Source: Phyllostachys edulis (lineage: Eukaryota > Streptophyta > Magnoliopsida > Poales > Poaceae). Taken from it: a stretch of DNA of 64,000 bases. The stretch is from assembly GCA_036346405.1 (NCBI GenBank), contig CM070563.1, positions 19,573,022-19,637,021 of the forward strand, in the 5' to 3' direction. The notes beneath the pieces were generated by a model. That model worked only from the letters and a program-made list of their open reading frames with translations. It was not told the origin of the DNA and made no database searches. Shown one piece after another: positions 1-9,616 of this stretch. The position numbers and the translations under genes are program-made. Positions within the stretch are counted from its first letter, which is position 1. Each line of letters starts with the position of its first letter.

Positions 1-717
1 GAAGGGAAGAAGCTACATATGGCATCACTTGAGTTTGATGGGTATGCGTTGATTTGGTGAGAGCAAGTGTTGAACCAAAGAGAAGATAATGGGGAACCTC
101 CAATTGCATCATGGGCTGAAAAGAAGCAAGAGCTGAGAGCACGTTTTGTTCCTAACACTTACAAACATGATCTTTTTGATAAATTATAGAATTTAAGACA
201 TGGATGTCGCTCAGTGGAGGAATACTACAAGGAAATAGAGCAAGCTATGATTATGGCATTGTGCACAAAGATGAAGAGCAAACACTTGCGCGTTTTCTGT
301 TTGGCAAAAATAAAAACATTAAACACATAGTGCAATATCAACCCTATAATACTGTTGTTGATTTGGTGCATCAAGTGACAAAGGCGGAGAAGCAGTTACT
401 AGAAGATGTAAAATCAGCACAAAGGACAACATCGTTCAACTTGAAAGCTCCATCATCCTCATCTAATGCCACCAAAGCACGTTTTAGTCTGGGACGAGGT
501 ACATTTTCAGCTAGTACTAGTTCAAATACTAATGCTCGTTCTTCCTCGAGTGCAAAATCAGCACCTACATCAAGTGAGAAGAAGGTGGCTCCATCCCCTA
601 CATCCTCAATTGATGCTACAACAAAGAGTAGACATATTCAATGCTTCAAGTGTTTGGGGGCATGGGCACATAGCTAGGGAGTGTCCCAACAACCGAGTTA
701 TTCTTGTGACGGAAGAT
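1..717 (+). pseudogene. gag remnant with zinc knuckle
   Basis: This encodes the capsid/nucleocapsid part of the element, which packages its RNA in the cytoplasm. A retrotransposon gag block is readable near 90-240 (ELRARFVP, then VEEYYKEIEQA), followed by a Ser/Ala-rich linker (about 430-620). A CCHC zinc knuckle lies at 640-695 (CFKC...GHIARECPNN). Stops occur at 58-60 and 187-189, and the knuckle is split by a frameshift near 655, so no intact Gag can be made. It is upstream of the pol remnant of the same element. The start is outside the window. Confidence 0.85.
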
Positions 718-807
718 TGAGAGTATGAATCCTGCAAGCGAAGATGAGGTCTCAGTCATGAAAAGGAGAGATATGAAAATGCATCGGATGACAATGATGG
801 GATTGAT

Positions 808-3800
808 GTGTTGAGTTATGAAACGGGAGAGGCACTAGTAGTCACTAAAAATTTGAGTATGCTTGCACAAGAAGGAGATGCACATCCACAGCTATTCAAC
901 TTGTTTCAAACATATGACAAGGTAAACAACAAGGTAATCAAACTTATTATTGATGGTGGTAGCTGCCATAACTTGGCTAGTGTTGAATTGTGTGAGAAGC
1001 TTAGTTTAAAGATGCTAAAACATCCACATCCATATCATGTGCAATAGTTTAGCGAATGTAGGGATGTGAAGGTTCAGTTTGTGGTGCATGTTACTTTCAA
1101 GATTAATGATTATGAGGACACCGTTGAGTGTAATGTGGTGCCTATGACCGTATGTCAATTACTGTTGGAAAGACCATGGTAATATGATAGAAGTGTACAA
1201 CATGATGGTCGTTCCAATAGATATGATTTTAAGTGGAAGAAAAAGACAAATGAGCTTAATCCAATGACTACAAGTCAAATACATGTCGAATTTCAGCAAA
1301 AGAAGCTTACTGAAAATGATGGTAAAAAGAAAGAAAAGAGTGATTTCCACACATCGGTGAGTGGGAGCCACAAGCCAAATATGAGAGGAAAAAGTAAGAG
1401 TGAGGGAGGGTTGGTTATGTTCGCCTTAAAATCATATTTGAGAGATATGAGCAATAACTCGTCAAAGATGCACTTTGTGCTTGTGTACAAAGATGCAACT
1501 GTTTTGCTTTCAATTAACGACTTAACTCTCTTCCTAGTGGTGTTTCTTCTCTTTTGCGGGCATTTGAGGACGTGTTTTCGGAGGAGATACCAGCGGGACT
1601 CCCACCATTACGCAGAATAGACCATCAAATTGATCTAGTTCCAGGCGCATCACTTCCAAACCGTCCACCATAACGTACCAATCTGGAGAAAACCAAAGAA
1701 ATTCAGTGCCAAGTGCAAGAGTTACTTGAGAAAGGGTATGTATGTGAAAGTCTTAGTCCTTGCATTGTTACTGTAATTCTTGTTCCTAAGAAAGATGGTA
1801 CATAGAGAATGTGTGTTGATTGTCGTGCCATTAACAATATCACTGTTAGATATTGCCATCATATTCCTAGGTTAGATGATATGCTAGATAAACTTAGTGG
1901 TGTTGTTATATTCTCCAAAATTGATTTGAGGAGTGGATACCATCATATTAGGATGAAACTTGGTGATGAATGGAAGATTGTTTTTAAGTCTAAATTTGGA
2001 TTGTATGAATGGTTAGTTATGCCTTTTGGTTTATCTAATGCATGCCCCTAGTACATTGATACGATTGATGAATAATGTTTTAAGAACATTCATTGATAAA
2101 TTTATTGTGGTATACTTTGATGACATTTTGATCTATAGCAAAACGATGGATGAACACATTGATCATACTAGACAAGTGCTAGAAGTTCTTAGAAATGACA
2201 AACTGTATGCTAATCTTGATAAATGTATTTTTTGTACTGATAAAGTTGTGTTCTTAGGCTATGTTGTTTATGGATAAGGTATTAGATGAATCTAAAACTG
2301 AAGTAATTAAGAATTAGCCTACCCCTGTGAATGTTAGTCAAATCAGAAGCTTTCATGGTCTTGCTAGTTTATATCGTCGTTTCGTTAAAGATTTCAGCAC
2401 CATTGCTACCCCCATTAAATGTGTTAACTAAAAAGGGTGTTGTGTTTGAATAGGGTGCACCACAAGAAAAGGCTTTTCAAGAGCTAAAAAACGTTTAATT
2501 GAAGCACCATTGCTTATTTTACCTGATTTCACTAGGAATTTTGAAATTAAATGTGATGCTAGTGGAATAGGTATTGGTGATGTTTTGATGCAAGAAGGAA
2601 AACCAGTAGCATACTTTAGTAAAAAACTAGGAGGTGCTCAATTGAACTATCTTGTGTATGATAAAGAATTGTATGGTTTGGTACGTGTGCTTGAAACTTG
2701 GCAACATTATCTTTGGCCTAGTTATTTGTTATTCACTCTGATCATGAAGCTTTGAAATATTTGAAAAGTCAAGTTAAACTAAACCGTAGACATGCTAAAT
2801 GGGTAGAATTCATTGAAACTTTCCCATATGTTGTTAAGTACAAGAAAGGAAAATAAAATGTGGTAGCTGATGCTTTATCTAGAAAGAATATGCTTTTAAC
2901 TCAATTGGAAGTAGAAGTTCCTAGATTAGAGAATTTGAAAGATTTATATGTTTCCGATAGTGAATTTTCAAAACCATATTCCAAATGCAAAGATGGAAAA
3001 TGATGGAACAAGTTCTATGTTCATGATGGGTTCTTATTTCGTGCTAACAAATTATGTGTTTCAGATTCGTTTGTGCCTTTGCTTTTATTGCAGGAATCTC
3101 GTGCAGGTGGATTAATAGGACACTTTGGGAGAGAAAAGACATTCATGATGTTGAGTGATCACTTTTATTAGCCTAAAATGAGGCGTGATGTCGAAAGATT
3201 TGTACAATGATATGTGACATGCCACAAAGCGAAATCTAAACTTAATCCACACGGTTTATATACTCCACTTCTTGTTCCTAATGTACCTTGGGAGGATATT
3301 AGTATGGATTTATTTTAAGATTGCCTAGGACTAAGAGGGGAAGGGATTCGGTTTTTGTAGTTGTGGATAGGTTCTCTAAAATAACACATTTTATTCCCTG
3401 TCACAAAAGCGACGATGCGTCATATGTAGCTAACTTATTTTTTTGGGAAATTGTAAGATTGCATGGCATGCCAAGGACGATTGTTTCAAATAGTGACATC
3501 AAGTTTATGAGCTACTTTTGGAAGACTTTGTGGGCCAAGCTTGGGACAAAGTTGTTATTCTCAACAACTTGTCACCCACAAAACGGATGGACAAACGGAG
3601 GTGATGAATATAACACTTTCATTGCTACTACGAACGATGATCAAGAAGAACCTACAAGAGTGGAAAGATTGTTTGCCGCATGTGGAGTTTGCATACAATA
3701 TGGTGGTACATTTTACTACTCAATTGTGCCCGCTCGAGGTGGTGTATGATTTTAAACCAATCATGCCACTTGATTTGCTGTCACTTTCACTACATGAACA

Positions 3801-4238
3801 TGCTAATATGAAGGTATCAAAACGTGCTAAATATGTGAAGAAAATTCATGTCAAGACTAAAGAAGAAATTGAAAAGAAGACATGCTACTATGCTAAGAAG
3901 GTGAACAAGTCAAGGAAGAATATGTTCTTTGAACCGGTGAGTTGATTTGGGTGCATCTACGTAAAGAACGCTTTTCGGATAAGCGTAAGTCGAAGTTGAT
4001 GCCTCGAGGAGATGGTCCATTCAGAGTACTTGAGAAGATCAATGACAATGCATATAAGATAGAGCTTCTGGGTGATGATTATGATGTGAGTTCTACGTTC
4101 AATGTAACTGATTTGTCACCATTCTTTGGACCGGAAGAATCAGAGTCGAGGACGACTCCTTTTCAAGAGGGGGAGGATGATGAGGACATCCCGATTGGAC
4201 CAATTACACGAGTACGAGCTAAAAAGATTAATCAATAG
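808..4238 (+). pseudogene. pol remnant: protease, RT, RNase H, integrase
   Basis: Polyprotein that copies and integrates the element. Protease-like motif IIDGGSCHNLAS lies at 940-990; family members usually have DSGS, so Asp-Gly-Gly is a change. RT is readable from 1809 (CVDCRAINNITV, IDLRSGYHHIRM) to 2277, with an intact YFDDILIYS catalytic box near 2113-2137. RNase H lies at 2510-2890 (KCDASGIGIG, then DALSRKN). The integrase zinc finger is at 3120-3235 with the first Cys of CxxC changed to Tyr. The core is at 3321-3760 (HPQ..GQTE) and the C-terminal region at 3942-4238. Stops or shifts near 1620, 2050, 2277, 2858, 3003, 3208 and 3318 destroy it. No chromodomain was recognised here. Confidence 0.9.
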
Positions 4239-5094
4239 GTGAACTCGCTCCTAGTTGAATTTGGTTTTAATTTACATGAGATCTGGTTACTACCTAATGC
4301 TAGTATTTTAATTGTTATCAAGTTTTTGTGTGAGGTGATTTTGGGACCCGAGAAAATTATATGTTGTCTAAGAGTACGTGTCCAGCAGAAGGTGCAGGAG
4401 GACGAGGAGACCAAAAGAAGACAACGCATGCGTGGAAAAGAAATAAAGGAGTGCATGGGGTGCTGCACATACGTGCTGCATGTGTTGCATGCATGCATGC
4501 AGGGGTGGCTAACAAAGGAAATAGTCAAGCACTAAAAGTTCCTAATTGATTGCATCGTGAGAACAAGAGGTTGTTTGCTGCGCATGATAAACAGAAAAGA
4601 CCACATGCATGGACGAAGGAGAGAGAAGGTTCTGGTTGCAATGGGAGTAAATCTGCGTGGGCCCCACCGAATCAATCTTTTGTTTGGCCGAATCACACGG
4701 CATGGCATGTATTGTCTTCTTTATCGGTATTGATTTGTTTATGATTTCGGTGGTTCATAAGGCCGAACAAAATAGGAGTTTTGGCAGACCACGACAGAGG
4801 AATCTATTATTTTTCAGAGAGGGTTATACGCTTGTTCTTCCTATGGTTTAACATACAGTTGCAACCTAGAGGGGAATTGGGCATTCTCAACCCCGTTGTT
4901 CTTGTGATTCCTTGTGTTTTGTTGGAGCGACGACACATCTACTTTATGTGGTCAGGTAGATGGGATCACGAGCAAGTGTTGGGCTAATTCTTTTATCGCA
5001 GGTTGCTGTCTTGACAGTGGTTGGCTCCATCGGTTCGTCATGTTACACAGATCTAAAGTTATCATCGATCCTACATCGTGAAGATCGGGCATCC
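4239..5094 (+). other. Noncoding 3' part of the gypsy element, LTR boundary unresolved
   Basis: About 850 bases directly follow the pol terminus and have no coding similarity I recognise. The text resembles a gypsy 3' noncoding region or LTR (TATA-poor, mixed composition, a CATGCATGCATGC stretch at 4490-4500). With only one copy in the window the LTR cannot be delimited. No separate gene is seen. Confidence 0.35.
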
Positions 5095-5337
5095 CCCATA
5101 TCACTTCTGCTCTTATCGCTTCTTTCTGTATTGTCAAACTCTGTGTATTGTATTGGTCTGCTTGGCCCCTTTTGTAAGAACTGTTGGTCGTATGGCCTGT
5201 TTATGTAATATAGTGCACTATTGTACAATGAATGTGATGTATGTGAATAAACCAGCAATGTATCTGTGTGTGCTATCTACTGATCCAGGGAATGACACGA
5301 GTGAACACAGAGGATTCCAAATCACAAATTTGGAGTC
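5095..5337 (+). mobile_element. Truncated LTR 3' end, Tekay/Del-like gypsy family
   Basis: This stretch aligns, in opposite orientation, with the terminal 250 bases of the LTR at 57145-57400. Shared landmarks include CTCTGTGTA-TGTATT, GTACAATGAATGTGATGTATGTGAA and ATCTGTRTGTGCTATCTACTGA, followed by a closing CAAATTTrGrGTC. The similarity stops at about 5337, where LINE coding sequence begins. It is therefore a relic LTR end into which, or beside which, the LINE landed. Confidence 0.7.
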
Positions 5338-5854
5338 CAATAGGAACCTACTCGGTTGCTTCGGCATACAATGCACAGTTTCTATGTTCGGTAAGGACAG
5401 ACTTTCATTCCAAAATTTGGAAACTGTGGGCCGCCCAAAGTACAAGTTCTTCAGCTGGCTAGCGATACAGAATAGGATATGGACCTCAGATCGGCTTCAA
5501 CGACGAGGGTGGCCAAACAATGCAACTTGTACCCTTTGTCGACACCATCCGGAAATGGCGGTGCACATTTTGTCTACCTATAGATATTCTATGCGCATAT
5601 GGACTATGCTCACGGACTGGCTAGATAAGGAAAACCTCATGCCTTCCCGCTGGACGGCTCAGACCACTACTCACCACTGGTGAAAGGAACACTGCCCTCA
5701 AGGCAAGAGTAGCATGTCGAAAGGCCACTTCTACCATATTGCTCTTAGTAACCTGGGAAATTTGGAATGAAAGAAACGAAAGGGTTTAAAAAAACAAGAG
5801 CACGATGCTATCATACCTCTTTTCTAAAATACATGACGAAATTAGAGCGTGAAA
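5338..5854 (+). pseudogene. LINE ORF2 C-terminal fragment (zf-RVT domain)
   Basis: The reading is YSVASAYNAQF, then after a frame change KFFSWLAIQNRIWTSDRL and RGWPNNATCTLCRHHPE, then TWEIWNERNERV. This is the zf-RVT zinc-binding region with two CxxC-like Cys pairs and the conserved tail of plant LINE reverse transcriptases. At least two frameshifts (near 5440 and 5680) and a TAA at 5788-5790 prevent translation. The conserved tail residues after RA are found only beyond the hAT, at 6605, which fixes the insertion point to the base. Confidence 0.85.
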
Positions 5855-6596
5855 TGTAGTGCCAAAAATGAGCGGCCTACTCGCTTTATTCTCGCCCTAC
5901 CATTCGGCCGACTACTATTCGTGTTGTGATGGGCCAGCCCATGGGCTGGGTGACGGACCGCACGCACGTCGCCCTTTAAATCTTGGTAGGGCCGGTATGG
6001 CCTGCTTAGCCCATTTGGTCTTATTGAATGAAAAAAAATAAAATAACCCAAAAAATTCTAGAAAAATTAGAAAAATATGTAGAATTCAAAAGTAGACATG
6101 AAAATTGAAAAAAAAATGAGACAACCATATTAAAAATGTAATAGAATTTTATTAATGTTCAAATAGCTAGCTCGTTAAAACATTTGTCATTTAGCTCATA
6201 AGACATGAAAAATTGAAAACAATCCTAGAAAATATATATAGTTAAAAAACCAAGATAAATTTATATATACTTATAAAATGAACTATATAAAATTTAAAAA
6301 CTACAAAATAAAACCATATAAGTATTAAAAATAGAAAGAAAATCATATAAATATTAATAAATAAAAATAAAATTATATATGTATATTAAAAGCAATTAAA
6401 TCGCGTGCCTAACGGGCGCACCATGCCGCTTAGGGGTGTAGGCCTAGGCTATCGTCTTCGCGGCCGGCCGGTCCGTAAATAGTGTCGTGTCGTACAGGTC
6501 TGAGTCAGACTAGCAGTGTCATGTCGTGCCGGCCTAGGTCGAGCTAACAGTGTTGTGTCTTGTGCCGACCCATGACCGCCCGTTTGGCCAGCTCTA
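5855..6596. mobile_element. Non-autonomous hAT element with 8-bp target duplication
   Basis: The 742-bp segment is flanked by identical 8-mers GCGTGAAA at 5847-5854 and 6597-6604, the duplication length made by hAT transposases. Its ends are imperfect inverted repeats: TGTAGTGCCAAAAATGAGCGG on the left, against TAGAGCTGGCCAAACGGGCG read from the right. The inside is AT-rich (6040-6390) with GC-rich subterminal parts and no transposase. It interrupts the LINE ORF between the Arg-Ala and Asn-Leu-Ala codons. A related copy lies at 50308-50732. Confidence 0.88.
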
Positions 6597-6785
6597 GCGT
6601 GAAACCTAGCGGGTGCTCAGTGCCTCCGATCCGTCTTACCGGACCGTAAAATCCCCGCTGTATTTCTTTCCGCTTTTTTTTCCGTCTTTCCGGTTTGCTT
6701 TCGCTGTTTAGAACCTCCCCACGCTTAATTGAATGAAAGAGGCGAATCTTTTGCCTCCGTTTTCTTTTTTTTTTTTTAAAAAAAA

Positions 6786-7693
6786 GACGTGCACATGTCC
6801 TGCGGTTCTTGAAAAACAAGTACGTACAGGAGCATCGGTAAACAACAACAACATGTAGAATTAAATTAACCGCTACAACATGTTCAGAGGAGAATGGCAG
6901 GCAGGCTGGCAGCCTGGCAAGCACAGGCATCCTCACATCGTCATCAGCAGCAGCACAATTCTGCAGAGCAAGCTACCAGAAAGAGGGAATGGGAAAGCCA
7001 GATCTGCTTGTCCCCATCCTCCCAGCTCGTGGGCAGGAGGTTTCCTTCAAGTGGCAAGAACTAAAGAAGAGCAAGCATGTGGAAGAAAGAAGAAATGGAC
7101 AGTAGTACAGTGGTACACTAGTACTGCCGCATTGCATGAGCAACAGAGTCACCGCCAAGATGAGAGGATGGAAGTTGTGTTGTCTGCTTCCACCCTGTCC
7201 TTTTTGGTAGATTCCCTAGTCAGTGTAGGGATTCCCATGCTTTCATGATGGGAAAGGAATGAATAGCGGTGCAAAGGAAAAGAGTAGAGGAAAAGGTGGG
7301 AAAAGAGAGAATTTTGGCAGGGCAGAGGACGAAAAAGAACAGACGAGGAGATGAGTCTTTGCGTAAAGGGTTGCTGTCTTTCTACCTCTTTTGGCGGGAG
7401 TTTCCACGGCTCCATGATTCAGCTCTGCAAAACTGAAGCGTCTGAGTCTTATTATCCGCACGAATCTTACAGAAATCTTGCTTTGCCAAATGTCAAGGTC
7501 GTGTAGGTTGGCAAATCGACGGTCTGGATTGACCGCTGTGGAAAAATATGCGGAGGAAACGCTAAATTGCGACACAAATTGTGGAGCTTGCAATGCAATC
7601 AAACGGCTCCTGTTTGTGATGTTATTCACTCCAAGAGGAAACCGGTTTTGAGTTCAATTGTCCCTTTTTTTTGGCAAAGCTTCAATTAATTGC
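6786..7693. other. Unassigned intergenic stretch
   Basis: ORFs here have no similarity I recognise, no splice pattern and no supporting TATA/ATG context. Composition is mixed. I see no gene or repeat structure in it. Confidence 0.4.
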
Positions 7694-7836
7694 CATTGTT
7701 TGGTAGTACCTCTAGAAATCAATAGAAAACTATCTCGTTGTACAGCAATGTACGTACGTACCGGCATTGTTTGGTAGTACCTTTAGAAATCAATAGAAAA
7801 CTATCTCGTTCTACAGCAATGTACGTACGTACCGGC
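7694..7836. repeat. Two-copy 71-bp tandem duplication
   Basis: The unit beginning CATTGTTTGGTAGTACC and ending TACGTACGTACCGG occurs at 7694-7764 and again from 7765 to 7836, with only two or so mismatches. Each copy carries the palindrome GTACGTACGTAC. It is a recent local tandem duplication in noncoding DNA. Confidence 0.9.
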
Positions 7837-8399
7837 ACCTCCAAAGCGAAGTACTAGTACCGGAAGAGCGACGCTGTCACGCACATTCAGTAGACAAACA
7901 GGCGGTCCGCGGCTCGAACATGCGTTCGACTTCTTCTGCTTGTCCTTCAGAATTGCAATATTTTTGGAACACTATATATGACACCATCGAGATCTCTTGA
8001 TGGAGGAACAACTGCAAGTACTTATGTAGTCACTCATGGTTATCGGAAACCCTATTCTACTCCCGTTCGTTGCAAAAGTTAAGAGGCTGACGCCCAGAGG
8101 CGTATAGTAACCTAGCAGGATGCACAGGATACCAAGTCTAAAAATTAATTTTCTTTAGATATAATCATATATATGTAGTATGGATACCCCTAGTCCAACA
8201 TGAGGGGACACCCCAAGTCACAGCTCAGCCGAACGTGACACATCTTGCCTCAAGAACCCCTGGTCATTTTCGTTCTGGATCCGGCACTGCTGGCGCCTAA
8301 GGTTCAACAATGAATTGTAGTGACCCCTCTCTGACAACAGAGGAACCGACGGCGGTGTCGGAAGCCACGATGAAAGGAATTATTGGCAAAAATGGTGTA
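7837..8399. other. Unassigned intergenic stretch before LINE 2
   Basis: No gene is recognised. The short ORF opening at 8310 continues into the LINE reading frame but its first 30 codons have no LINE similarity, so the real LINE truncation point is probably near 8400. Confidence 0.35.
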
Positions 8400-9220
8400 A
8401 AGTCTTTTTATCTTGCTTTAAGAAATCAGCATTTTGTTTTTCCATATCATTTCATTTGGGGATTAAAACTGCCCCTGAGGATTAAGATCTTCTTGTGATT
8501 AGTCCTCAAAAAGAGAATTCTGACTAAGCATAATTTGAGTCATAGAGGATGGTCGGGGGATAAAACCTGTGTTTTTTTTTAATAAATGAAAGTATCAATC
8601 ATCTTTTTTTTGGCTTGTCCTTTATTAAGATTCATTTGGAATGTTGTGGGTTGTGCTTTCGGCTTGACTTGCCCCCCTATGAATATCCATCAGTTGATGA
8701 CCAACTGGATTGGAGGGTTTGCTAGGAGGACAAGAAAATTAATATTAGTTAGCTTAGCTGTTGTTGTTTGGAGTATTTGGAGAGTGCGCAATTTAGCTTG
8801 TTTCAAGCAGAAATGGCCCTCAGAACCAGTGCAAGTATTTTTTTTATATTTGTCAATGTATTAAGCTTTGGACCAAAATGCAGAAGGATGTTGATCAAGA
8901 CCTGTTGAGTAAGTGCGTTAAGGTGCTGAGTCAAGTGACGATAGAGGTTTTTGGGACGAAAAGAAGATAGACATCATGGATCAAGAAGTTGAAGGATGGG
9001 TTTGATCGCGATGGCAGCTAACCTGGATGCCGTTGGTTACCTTTGCTGGGCTTTTGTCATCAGTAGGATAGATGTCCTTTGCCATTTTCTTTGAATTGTG
9101 TCTTGATACCTTTGGATGTAACCACTGCTGGGTGGTTTTCATTTTGTAGTGGAATGCTCGGTAAATTTTTGTAATTTAGTTTCTTCTAATCGAAACAGGG
9201 GAGACCTCTTTTCAAAAAAG
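8400..9220 (+). mobile_element. Second LINE 3' fragment (zf-RVT and tail)
   Basis: The translation shows the plant LINE ORF2 C-terminus: IWGLKLPLRIKIFL, then KRILTKHNLSHRGW (zf-RVT). After a frame break come CPLLRFIWNVV and VVVWSIWRVRNLACF. Two stops follow KIFL, and the zinc-binding Cys/His residues are mostly lost. The 3' UTR ends with a short A-run at 9214-9219. It belongs to a different LINE subfamily from the one at 5338, judged from the diverged sequence. Confidence 0.8.
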
Positions 9221-9230
9221 ATGGCAAAAA

Positions 9231-9616
9231 TGGCACTGTTGCGCGATGAAATAGCAAAAATAGTCCCCACGTGAGCGAGTTGGGAAAAATTACTCCGGTT
9301 CCGCGCTCAAATGCCACGGTAGGAGCCCTACCGCACGCCACATGGCGGGCTCCTGTAAGGCAGCAGTCGGCCTGTCGTGCCCCCACCGCATGGCAAGTGG
9401 CCTGACAGGGGGCATGACAGGGCCGGGGATCCGGGAGGTAGGATGCGACGGGGATCTGGTGGTCGGGCGCGACGGGGATCGAGGCAATGGGGCGTGTGGG
9501 GATCCGGCGGTCGGTAGCGACGGAGCACGTGTCTGCGTCGGTATGACTACGGTGCTATTTTTGTATTTTCGCTCATAAAGAGGGTAGTTTTACTATTTCG
9601 TCATGCAACGGTGCCT
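9231..9616. mobile_element. 386-bp inverted-repeat element with GC-rich interior
   Basis: The left arm 9231-9279 (TGGCACTGTTGCGCGATGAAATAGC...) matches the reverse complement of the right arm 9570-9616 (AGGCACCGTTGCATGACGAAATAG...) over about 45 bases with scattered mismatches. Long terminal inverted repeats and a short body suggest a Mutator-like MITE. The interior (9290-9545) is GC-rich, unlike the arms. It begins about 10 bases after the LINE A-run. No convincing target duplication was found. Confidence 0.6.

Larger units (their letters stand above)
1..4238 (+). mobile_element. Decayed Ty3/gypsy LTR retrotransposon, gag-pol internal region
   Basis: The six-frame translation shows gag, protease, reverse transcriptase, RNase H and integrase homology in the gag-PR-RT-RH-IN order of Ty3/gypsy elements, all on the + strand but scattered over all three frames with many stops. 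The 5' LTR and start of gag lie left of the window. The translation ends at 4238 with an acidic tail (EGEDDEDIP) typical of the pol C-terminus in grass gypsy elements. No clean 3' LTR boundary could be set. The element is non-autonomous and old, judged from the number of frame breaks. Confidence 0.93.
5338..6785 (+). mobile_element. 5'-truncated LINE (non-LTR retrotransposon) with poly(A), split by a hAT
   Basis: Coding similarity to the C-terminus of plant L1-type LINE ORF2 starts abruptly at 5338 (GTYSVASAY). It resumes after the hAT insertion at 6605 (NLAGAQ) and runs into a 3' UTR with the signature GAGGCGAATCTTTTGCCTCCG (6740-6760), then a T-tract and an A-tract at 6778-6785. Truncated 5' ends and A-rich 3' ends are what target-primed reverse transcription leaves. 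No flanking target duplication was found. Confidence 0.85.
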
